Source of the DNA: Fimenecus sp900545625
Lineage (GTDB): Bacteria; Bacillota; Clostridia; Oscillospirales; Acutalibacteraceae
DNA length: 64,000 nucleotides
Direction of reading: 5' to 3'
Assembly (NCBI GenBank): GCA_963931525.1
Contig: OZ007023.1
Span: 744,001-808,000 of the forward strand
Positions 57,747 through 64,000 of this stretch are shown piece after piece (the first letter of the stretch is position 1; every line of letters begins with the position of its first letter). The position numbers and the translations under genes are program-made. The notes under the pieces are model-generated. The model was not told the origin of the DNA and did not search any database. It was given only the letters and a program-made list of their open reading frames with translations.

Positions 57747-58586
57747 CTATTTAATAAAATTTTCAACCTGTTGTAGCAACATATTCCAATCTGTTCCCGT
57801 GACTGCTCCTTCGGCAAGTGTTACTGCGAGTTTCATAGAAAAATCGCCTACAAACTTTTTGATTCCCGCAAGAGCCTTTCCTATACGGTTCTTTTTCGGC
57901 GCATTACTTTTCACCTGTTCCTGAATCATTTCCAAATCATCTTTCACACTCTCGATTTCTTCTGATTCAACTCCCTGTATCTCAGGCAGTGATGCAAGTA
58001 ATTTATCAATCAGAGTAATCATAGAATTTGTATCATTTGTAGTGTTGTAAGTGTTTATCACTCCACTATTCTGTTGGCTTGCCGAACCATTAACAGTTTC
58101 AATATTTTGAATATATGTATTTCCGCTCATAGTCTTTTCTGCCTCGTCACAAATAATCATTTCCATCGAAAGGTAGTCATTTATTAAATCTATAAGAGGT
58201 TTAAACGCCATATCGAGGAAACTTTGAATATTATCATTTATTTTTCTACTCGACCAACAATATCGCATTGCCTGTCCACGCACATTTATCTTATCCTCAC
58301 TGTTTATGAACAAAAGATAATCATACTGTGCCTTAATATGACATGCTTCATCTTCAGGCGGATTAAATTCCGCCCATCCTGAACAACCTATGGCGTAGCA
58401 TTTCTTAAAATCATAATCAACACCCGAGATTTTATCTTTAATAAATCCTGATATTAACTCATTTCCATCTATAAATTTGAGAAAACGAGAAAGATTTATA
58501 TCTGCTGTGTTATCAGTGCTATTGAGCAGATTACTTGATAACCTGCGAAATTCTAAACTCAGTTTTCTTAATTCTAATCTGTTCAT
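57747..58586 (-). CDS. Uncharacterised defence-island protein
   Basis: 279 residues from ATG 58,586 (GGGGTGG upstream). I do not recognise the N-terminal ~150 residues (CYAIGCSGWAEFNPPEDEAC, then INVRGQAMRYCWSSRKINDN). A polar linker with SASQQNSGVINTYNTTNDTN follows; such Gln/Asn/Thr stretches occur in AbiTii-like and effector-associated proteins. The C-terminal ~100 residues are helical (DDLEMIQEQVKSNAPKKNRI, then WNMLLQQVENFIK). The start overlaps the stop of the Zn-ribbon gene as ATGA, so the two proteins are probably partners. Confidence 0.7.
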   Translation of the reverse strand: MNRLELRKLSLEFRRLSSNLLNSTDNTADINLSRFLKFIDGNELISGFIKDKISGVDYDFKKCYAIGCSGWAEFNPPEDEACHIKAQYDYLLFINSEDKINVRGQAMRYCWSSRKINDNIQSFLDMAFKPLIDLINDYLSMEMIICDEAEKTMSGNTYIQNIETVNGSASQQNSGVINTYNTTNDTNSMITLIDKLLASLPEIQGVESEEIESVKDDLEMIQEQVKSNAPKKNRIGKALAGIKKFVGDFSMKLAVTLAEGAVTGTDWNMLLQQVENFIK

Positions 58587-59044
58587 ATATCCACCCCACA
58601 ATACGGACAAAATGTCTTTGCCGCTCCAGCACAATAAAGCACCTTAACTCTGCGGCCACAACATGAACAAGTAAACTCTGTTTCCCTGGTATCCTTATCC
58701 TTCAATTCTTTTGTTGCAACCTTTTTCAATGGCTTAAAATCCATTTTTATCAAGCCCTTTGAACGATTAACCGACCTTTGCATTTTCTTGAATGACTTAT
58801 TTAATTCCTCCACCATATGGTTATAAGCTATCGCTTGTGCCTGCTCAATTACATCTGATGACAGAAATTCATTTTTCTCTTTTGCCAGACCGCAGTATGG
58901 GCAAAACAGTTCTTCAAAAGGTTCATCGTCATTCTGATATTCTCCAGCTTGCAGCTTAAATTCCGAGTCGCAATAGGGACATTCAAAGGTTACATATCCT
59001 TCGCTATCTCCCTGAATAGTTATTGTGAAATTTTCTGTTGACAT
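58583..59044 (-). CDS. Zinc-ribbon protein, unknown function
   Basis: 153 residues. Four Cys pairs: CPYC at 22-25, CPYC at 48-51, then CSCC and CPYC in the last 30 residues, i.e. two zinc ribbons, one at each end. The middle is helical and basic (NKSFKKMQRSVNRSKGLIKM). It could bind nucleic acid or serve as a scaffold. It is encoded 84 bases after the methyltransferase and overlaps the next gene by ATGA. Confidence 0.75.
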   Translation of the reverse strand: MSTENFTITIQGDSEGYVTFECPYCDSEFKLQAGEYQNDDEPFEELFCPYCGLAKEKNEFLSSDVIEQAQAIAYNHMVEELNKSFKKMQRSVNRSKGLIKMDFKPLKKVATKELKDKDTRETEFTCSCCGRRVKVLYCAGAAKTFCPYCGVDI

Positions 59045-59128
59045 ATCATATCCCGCCTCGCTCTCAAATTTTAATAATGATAATCTTTGGTTATAGTTAT
59101 CTATCCAAGCTCTGATACGAACATCGAA

Positions 59129-59878
59129 TCAAGTCACAATTCTATTAACGCCCATTCTTTTTTCAATCATTTGAATATAGTCTTCATTCATATCACAGAC
59201 AATACTTTTCATTCCATGCTTCTTGGCACAAGCTGCAGTTGTTCCCGAGCCTGCCATAGGATCAAAAACAATATCTCCTTTTTGATTGGCCATCAAAAGA
59301 AGTTTATCGAATACAGCTTCGGGCTTTTGAGAAGGATGACCAGTTCGTTCTTTTTTACCAACAAACCCGATAATAAGAGGTGCTTCAATTACGCTTGGTG
59401 GTCCAGGCACAAAACGCATTTTTCCAGATTCATATTTTTCTTTCTGCTCATCGTTCAAGAAATGTTCTGGATGCAATTTATGGCCTTTACGCATGAACTG
59501 TAAACAGGCATTTTGACTTGATCTCCATCCTCTAATAACTGATGGGCAGTTCTTATAATACCATGTCAACCATGCAGCCATGTAAAACCCACTTGGCGCA
59601 TATCTAACATAAGGACCAATGATTTCAGGGAACCCCCACAAATACATTAAATCGCTTATTTCACCAGTTTGGTTTAATAATCTTGTGATAAAGTTGTCAT
59701 ATTCACTCGTAGGCAATTCTCCGCCAAATCCTTTATTGTACCAGGGGTCAAGCATAGTACAATTGACACATATATCAGCTTCTTTTAATATTGCAATAGA
59801 TTCAAACACATCCATAGGCGGAAGAATAGCAACTCCATCAATATCAAGGGCATGTTTGATTTTTTCAGATATAGTCAT
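59129..59878 (-). CDS. DNA N4-cytosine/N6-adenine methyltransferase (class beta)
   Basis: 249 residues from ATG 59,878 (AGGAGGGG upstream). Motif IV is near the N-terminus (MLDPWYNKGFGG, with DPWY) and motif I near the C-terminus (DIVFDPMAGSGTTAACAKKH), the beta-class order. HPSQKPEAVFDKLL is the motif X region. It protects the site cut by the endonuclease encoded just upstream. The recognition sequence is unknown. Confidence 0.9.
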   Translation of the reverse strand: MTISEKIKHALDIDGVAILPPMDVFESIAILKEADICVNCTMLDPWYNKGFGGELPTSEYDNFITRLLNQTGEISDLMYLWGFPEIIGPYVRYAPSGFYMAAWLTWYYKNCPSVIRGWRSSQNACLQFMRKGHKLHPEHFLNDEQKEKYESGKMRFVPGPPSVIEAPLIIGFVGKKERTGHPSQKPEAVFDKLLLMANQKGDIVFDPMAGSGTTAACAKKHGMKSIVCDMNEDYIQMIEKRMGVNRIVT

Positions 59879-59888
59879 AATGCCCCTC

Positions 59889-61412
59889 CTATTTTGTAAT
59901 AACAAGCCCTTTACTAATTAACCACTGAATGTCATCAAAAGCATCTTGAACATTATGCCAAAGTTTACTGAGCCCCGGAAAAACTTCCTGTGCTATTCTG
60001 ATCGCCTCGTTTTGAGGTAGCCCCCAAGAGGTTTCAAACCCCGCAACCAAGAGACATCCTGATTCATTTCCGACGGAAATAGGTGCTCCGTAATTTGCAA
60101 TGATATCCAATAAGCAATACTTGCGAACAATTTCTACCCGGTCGGAACTAATTGCATACTTGTGTTCATCATAGACCAGAATATTTTTCTCGCTTACGGA
60201 AGCCGAAAATGCTCGGTTGATTTCTTTATCAGTATATCCTTCATCTCTTAAAAGCTGATAAATTTCATCCTCTTTTCCAGATGTTCTAATTACAGCATGC
60301 TCAATCTCAAGTGGCGTGAGAAACAAAATTCCTTGCAATGCCCTGCGCAATTTAAGTGGTGCTGTGCGGATTTGAATAAAATCCTTTGTTGTCGGTTTCG
60401 CCAACATCTTGCGCAAGTCCCCATTCAAAGAGGAAAAATAGCCAGCTCCATCAAGATACTCTATAAATACAGCGTCTGGGTATTTCTGCAAAGTTACTTC
60501 TCGAGTGCTGTCGGTTTGATCTACAACTTTGTGCGATACACTTCCAGAATCTCCAGCATAAAACTGGCTCTGTATAAAGACTTTTGCACCTGTTCTTCTT
60601 GACTGGAAAGGAACAATAAAATCATACTTTCTCTTTTTAAGTTTATTGTCTACAGGCAAATCACCCAAAATTTCACCAACTTCAACATCTTGTGTATTGA
60701 AGTCTGTTCCTGCACTTAAACCCCATTCAGTCATATACTTTCTTAATATTGTTTCTGGAATATGCCCCTGTGTAGCAGTGATAGATCCTCTAGACTGAAA
60801 GATTACTATCGAACTGATAAGAGCATCTGCGTTTCCCAATTCTTTTTGTGATACATAAGCATTTCCTAAACTCCAGAGCTGCTTTGCGTAATCTTCATCT
60901 GATATAATCAAGTGAAAATAGCTTTCAACAAATACAATTCTATAATCATCTTTGCCGATAAGTTGTACTATTGTTTTGGTAACATCTGTCATAGAAAAAG
61001 CTCGGGGAATATCTTTATCTCTCCATCTTTCTCTACTCAATTTTTGAGGATAAGTACTTATTCCGATTTGATTTCTAAGCATAAGCGGGAACTGGCACTT
61101 TAGGTTATTATCAGTTTTTCCAGTAGCCAACAAAAGAACATTGCATATATTATCAAGTATTTCTTTGGCAATGTCATCATCTTTTCCAGATAAATACCTC
61201 AGTACATTTGCTGCCAAGGCAGATGATGAGCAATGTGAAACATCTGCGAAATTCTCGGTAATATCGGCTATGTAGTCAAATCCTTTTTTCAACTGCTCAA
61301 GATTAATTCTGAATTGTGGCGTATCTCTTATTTCTCCAAGCGAAGGAGTCACCCACATGTCAAACTCAGACATTTTTTCATCTAATGTTGCGTTATAATC
61401 ATTGATTTTCAT
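59889..61412 (-). CDS. Probable restriction endonuclease of the second R-M system
   Basis: 507 residues from ATG 61,412 (AAGGAGGGG upstream). No named enzyme is recognised with certainty. A candidate nuclease centre is KKRKYDFIVPFQSRR followed by KVFIQSQFYAGDSGSVSHK, where Asp and Gln-Ser-Gln/Lys could form a variant PD-(D/E)xK site. The C-terminal third has winged-helix-like stretches (LLRDEGYTDKEINRAFSASV). Role inferred mostly from position: controller gene, this gene, methyltransferase in one operon with 13-bp overlap and 10-bp gap. Confidence 0.65.
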   Translation of the reverse strand: MKINDYNATLDEKMSEFDMWVTPSLGEIRDTPQFRINLEQLKKGFDYIADITENFADVSHCSSSALAANVLRYLSGKDDDIAKEILDNICNVLLLATGKTDNNLKCQFPLMLRNQIGISTYPQKLSRERWRDKDIPRAFSMTDVTKTIVQLIGKDDYRIVFVESYFHLIISDEDYAKQLWSLGNAYVSQKELGNADALISSIVIFQSRGSITATQGHIPETILRKYMTEWGLSAGTDFNTQDVEVGEILGDLPVDNKLKKRKYDFIVPFQSRRTGAKVFIQSQFYAGDSGSVSHKVVDQTDSTREVTLQKYPDAVFIEYLDGAGYFSSLNGDLRKMLAKPTTKDFIQIRTAPLKLRRALQGILFLTPLEIEHAVIRTSGKEDEIYQLLRDEGYTDKEINRAFSASVSEKNILVYDEHKYAISSDRVEIVRKYCLLDIIANYGAPISVGNESGCLLVAGFETSWGLPQNEAIRIAQEVFPGLSKLWHNVQDAFDDIQWLISKGLVITK

Positions 61413-61623
61413 TTTGCCCCTCCTTGTCGACGAACTCCAAAATATCATCCACTCCGCATTGTAGAGCCTTACAGATTTTTTCTATACTTTCTATTGAAAT
61501 ATACTCATCACGCTTAAGGCGAGTAATAATATTGGCACTAACCCCAGCCATATCCTTTAGCTGAATGTTGGTTATTTTTCTATCGATCATCATATGAAAA
61601 AGTTTATCATAGTTAATAGCCAT
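61399..61623 (-). CDS. Controller (C) protein, XRE-type HTH
   Basis: 74 residues from ATG 61,623 (AGGAGGTG upstream). KITNIQLKDMAGVSANIITR and YISIESIEKICKALQCGVDD form a small XRE domain. It is clearly related to the HTH fused to the IME1 methyltransferase (same SIESIEKIC text). It leads the R-M operon and should regulate it through the palindrome in its promoter. Confidence 0.87.
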   Translation of the reverse strand: MAINYDKLFHMMIDRKITNIQLKDMAGVSANIITRLKRDEYISIESIEKICKALQCGVDDILEFVDKEGQNENQ

Positions 61624-61674
61624 ACCACACCTCCTGAAAGAGCTATAGAACACCAAGCATGTTCATTTTTATTT

Positions 61675-61703
61675 ATAATATCACAAGATTGTGATTTTTT
61701 CAA
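61675..61703 (-). promoter_or_regulatory. Promoter of the second R-M operon with C-box palindrome
   Basis: Reverse-strand TTGAAA (61,698-61,703), 17 bases, TATTAT (61,675-61,680). The spacer contains the perfect palindrome ATCACAAGATTGTGAT (61,680-61,695). A second inverted repeat GAACA..TGTTC lies at 61,648-61,664. Confidence 0.75.
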
Positions 61704-61761
61704 GCTTCATGTGAGAATTGCCCGACGCATTTATATAAGTGTCGGGCAATTCTTTAGATGC

Positions 61762-62137
61762 TCAGACATAAATCAGCTCTGCATTTACAATCTCCATCGC
61801 TCTGCTACGAATGCTATTCATCCTGCCAATCCATTCCATCTGATTTTCCGCCTTTAGCTGCTCAGTCACACCTTCACGCTCCGCCATTTGCTCTACCAGC
61901 CGAAGAAACATATCTTCCGCCTGCTTGTCAATGTTGGCAAGGTAACTGTTCAGCTTGCCGCTTGTGAGCAGATTGGTGTAAAGGACTCTGCGGTGCTGTT
62001 TGAGATAGCACAAATGCCGCTGTCCCCACACTCCAATGCGCTTGTTTTCTTTTTCGGCGGGTAAGGACAGACAGGGGAGAAGATAATCCCTGTCGTGCAT
62101 AAGTGCCGCCCATTTCTCCAAAAATCGTCTTTGCCAT
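61762..62137 (-). pseudogene. tnpV: tnpV copy 2, frameshifted
   Basis: ATG 62,137 (GGAGGTAAACAAA upstream) opens MAKTIFGEMGGTYARQ. Then two bases are missing near 62,086-62,090: the family text QGDYLLPCLSLP continues only in another frame (DYLLPCLSLPAEKENKRIGV, then GVWGQRHLCYLKQHRRVLYT to IVNAELIYV). The remaining ~110 residues match TnpV at 49.4 kb. An alternative ATG at 62,121 in the second frame has no ribosome site. Confidence 0.75.
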
Positions 62138-62161
62138 TTTGTTTACCTCCTGAAAATTGAT

Positions 62162-63322
62162 TTATCTTGAGCGTGTGTGATCACGCTTTTGACCTTTGAG
62201 ATTTCTCGCCTGTTCAAGCAGGCTGTCTACCTGTTTGTGCCCAAATACCCTGCGAAGCAGCGAATAATCTTTGTTTTCATCCCTCAGTCTTGTGTTTTCT
62301 TCGGTAAGCTTACCGTTGATTTTTGAGAGCTTTTCATTTTCCCGATACAGCTTTGCGTTTGTGACATTCAGCCTGTTATAGCTGTCTATCGCCTTGAAAT
62401 ACCTTGCGAATAAGGTTTTGATCAGCGATTTCAATTTAGCTATAAGCGGCTCAACAAACTTTGCCTTATAGCTTCTTGCCGACATCATCGCAGTCGGCTC
62501 AGGGAGCTGATATTCAGGCTCGTTCATGATACTTTCATCAAGCTGCTGCAATGCTCTTTCGCCGTTATCAAAGTTTTCGATACGGTCAGCCATCACACGG
62601 AACTCATCTTTTTTCTCGGCAAGCTTATCTTCAAGAGCGTTGATTTCCTTCTCCCGTTCCTGCTTTTTGTAGTCCAGAACAGAGAGATGTTTTTCGTGCG
62701 TACCCTTGTGTTCCCACTCGATTCCGTGGCGTTCCATCACGGCGGCAAGCTGTTCTTTTTCGGACTGTACCCATTGATTCCATTCGGTGTCCCCACGAGA
62801 GCCACCCTTAAATCCTTGAATCGCAAGCGCCTGTTTCAGCGAAACTCTCGTGTCCAGTCCACGCTTGCTACCGGTAATAAACGGAACAAAATCAATGTGC
62901 AGATGCGGCGTTGCCTCGTCCATATGCAGATGTGCAGAGAACACCTTTAACTGAGGATTACGCTCCTGAAACCCACGATAATACTCGTCCAATATCTCCC
63001 TTGCAAGCGTCCCGTTTTCACTTTCGGCGCTCATATTTTCCTTATCGCCAATCTGCAAAATGATCTCGTGGAATGGCTTTTCCTGTTTAGAATTGCAGAT
63101 TTTATCATAATAGCTTTTTATCTTTCGGTCAGCTCTCGTCTGCCTGTCATTGTATCTTTTCAGCGCTTCATCGAATAGCTCGTGATACACTTTCTTTATC
63201 GGCTCGTTGCAGTAATCTATATTGAGATGAGTGCGGTTGCCATCCACATTCTCCGCTTTGAATTTGCGGCTGTTGTGGTTGACTGAGCCTTTTCCGACCA
63301 TTGCGCTGATCGTTCTTTGCAT
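62162..63322 (-). CDS. MobV-family relaxase, copy 2
   Basis: 386 residues, ACAGGAGGTG upstream. Same features as copy 1: MQRTISAMVGKGSVNHNSRK, the three-His motif HLHMDEATPHLHIDFVP, coiled coil and Arg/Lys-rich end. It differs from copy 1 mainly in the coiled-coil part. It belongs to a second, related element whose remaining backbone lies beyond the window. Confidence 0.93.
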   Translation of the reverse strand: MQRTISAMVGKGSVNHNSRKFKAENVDGNRTHLNIDYCNEPIKKVYHELFDEALKRYNDRQTRADRKIKSYYDKICNSKQEKPFHEIILQIGDKENMSAESENGTLAREILDEYYRGFQERNPQLKVFSAHLHMDEATPHLHIDFVPFITGSKRGLDTRVSLKQALAIQGFKGGSRGDTEWNQWVQSEKEQLAAVMERHGIEWEHKGTHEKHLSVLDYKKQEREKEINALEDKLAEKKDEFRVMADRIENFDNGERALQQLDESIMNEPEYQLPEPTAMMSARSYKAKFVEPLIAKLKSLIKTLFARYFKAIDSYNRLNVTNAKLYRENEKLSKINGKLTEENTRLRDENKDYSLLRRVFGHKQVDSLLEQARNLKGQKRDHTRSR

Positions 63323-63359
63323 AAGTTACACCTCCTGTCTCTTAAAAATCGTTCTTCCT

Positions 63360-63445
63360 CGGTTCTGTTACTCTTGCCAAGAGTAACGCAAAAGCACTTT
63401 TGACAGGCAAGCCCGTCAAAAATGCAACCTGCAAGCAGGTTTTGC
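63360..63445. other. Candidate oriT, copy 2
   Basis: Same three inverted repeats as copy 1: IR1 63,367-63,387, IR2 63,398-63,421 (here perfect, TTTTGAC/GTCAAAA), IR3 63,426-63,441. The base changes between copies fall mostly in loops; IR2 shows a change that improves pairing. Confidence 0.65.
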
Positions 63446-63535
63446 GCTCTCCGAGGGGCAAGGGCTGTCCTTTGAAAAGGACACCCTGCACCCCGTCTAA
63501 ACTTTATACTGTTACTTCCCGAAAAAGGAAGATTG

Positions 63536-63577
63536 CAAGGTTGCAGGTGTGCCTGCTTTTGCAATGTTGCAACCTTG
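63536..63577. other. Inverted repeat after the RepA-like gene
   Basis: CAAGGTTGCA and TGCAACCTTG are exact inverted copies with 22 bases between. It lacks a T-run, so it is a poor terminator; it could be a replication or transfer signal. Confidence 0.35.
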
Positions 63578-63584
63578 AAAAACT

Positions 63585-64000
63585 TCACTCTATTTTTTCG
63601 GGAAGCCGCCAGTACCACTGACTGCCTTCCTTAACCGATTGAACATTCAGCGATTTCTTTGCCTCGTCCAGCACACGCTTGGAAATGCCTACCGCCTGTG
63701 CTTTTTTCAGCAATGCCTGCTGTGGATATTTGCCCTTTGAAAGATATTCAAGGATAAGATTTTCTGCCTGTTCAGATTTCTTTTCTCTTGGAATCCCGCT
63801 GAGTAAATCGTCCACCGATATATCATAATGACCGATCCAGCGAAAGCCGTTTTCCTTATCCAGCTCAAAAGCAATCGGCTCGCCCTCAGAGGCAAGGGAA
63901 GACTTGTCCTGCACCATCACTCTGACCTGCGGATTGTCCTTGATTCTACCGACAATCAGGACGCTTCTCGCCGAAGCCTGAAAGTCAATCGAGCCAAGCC
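63585..64000 (-). CDS. RepA-like AAA ATPase, C-terminal part (cut by window end)
   Basis: The reverse-strand frame is open to the window edge (about 138 codons seen). Text at the edge reads SIDFQASARSVLIVGRIKDN, the end of a RecA/AAA_25-type ATPase core. A linker and a winged-helix-like domain follow (GKYPQQALLKKAQAVGISKR, then QWYWRLPEKIE at the stop). It is not closely similar to the RepA-like protein at 51.2 kb, so the two elements share relaxase and TnpV but differ in replication gene. Confidence 0.8.
   Translation of the reverse strand, partial: LGSIDFQASARSVLIVGRIKDNPQVRVMVQDKSSLASEGEPIAFELDKENGFRWIGHYDISVDDLLSGIPREKKSEQAENLILEYLSKGKYPQQALLKKAQAVGISKRVLDEAKKSLNVQSVKEGSQWYWRLPEKIE

Overview
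The window looks like a chromosome segment of an uncultured gut Clostridia species (Oscillospiraceae/Ruminococcaceae type). Evidence: Firmicutes-style LexA box, strong AGGAGG ribosome sites, many extended -10 promoters of the TGNTAYAAT form, DUF3048 and DUF1835 proteins, GPH-type symporter, TnpV/MobV mobile genes. Two compartments are obvious by eye: positions 1 to about 45,350 are GC-rich, and about 45,366 to 64,000 are AT-rich, with different codon use.

Region 1 (1-6.55 kb) is housekeeping: a truncated MurL-like gene, an EF-G-like GTPase, a DUF3048 lipoprotein, glutamate dehydrogenase and an autoregulated lexA. Between gdhA and lexA lies a candidate ~100-nt small RNA with its own promoter and terminator. 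Region 2 (6.5-30.8 kb) is a large carbohydrate locus: a leftward operon (phosphatase-superfamily lipoprotein, anchored metallophosphoesterase, GH35), a broken GH2/cell-wall-anchor fusion, an AraC regulator, and a long rightward operon of about 17.5 kb. That operon encodes DUF5107-TPR, GH2, metallophosphoesterase, two MDR dehydrogenases, tagaturonate reductase, altronate dehydratase, a lactonase-type amidohydrolase, a GH110-like beta-helix enzyme, a deletion-damaged DUF5107 gene, GH95 and a third metallophosphoesterase. Read together, the genes can be ordered as release of an L-sugar (L-galactose or L-fucose) by GH95, oxidation to lactone, lactone opening, C5 oxidation, reduction and dehydration to a 2-keto-3-deoxy sugar acid. 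This is the most interesting metabolic inference. Three places in this region show damage: two apparent internal deletions and one base change that removes a stop and a start together.

Region 3 (30.8-45.1 kb) holds a metal cluster (HMA chaperone, P1B ATPase, CsoR with a clear operator), an EFR1 ferredoxin-flavodoxin protein, a palindromic MITE-like element, a DUF1835/DUF3658 protein, Ogt, a flavin reductase, a TnpV remnant, HxlR, a GH2-symporter operon and a short UvrA-like ABC protein.

Region 4 (45.37-55.44 kb) is an integrative mobilizable element (IME1). It is bounded by an 11-bp direct repeat and has 18-bp arm-type repeats just inside both ends. It carries Xis, tyrosine integrase, MobC-like, RepA-like ATPase, MobV relaxase with a candidate oriT, and TnpV. 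Its cargo operon contains a cytosine methyltransferase with a fused HTH, an Eco47II-type restriction enzyme and an uncharacterised trio (3-TM protein, TIR, ThsB-like TIR) that may be an anti-phage system. Region 5 (55.44-64 kb) is the start of a second, related element: a DUF262/HNH gene bracketed by 160-bp direct repeats, a second restriction-modification operon with a controller protein, two uncharacterised genes, a frameshifted tnpV, a second mobV and a RepA-like gene cut by the window end. The island is best read as tandem accretion of defence-carrying IMEs at one attachment site.
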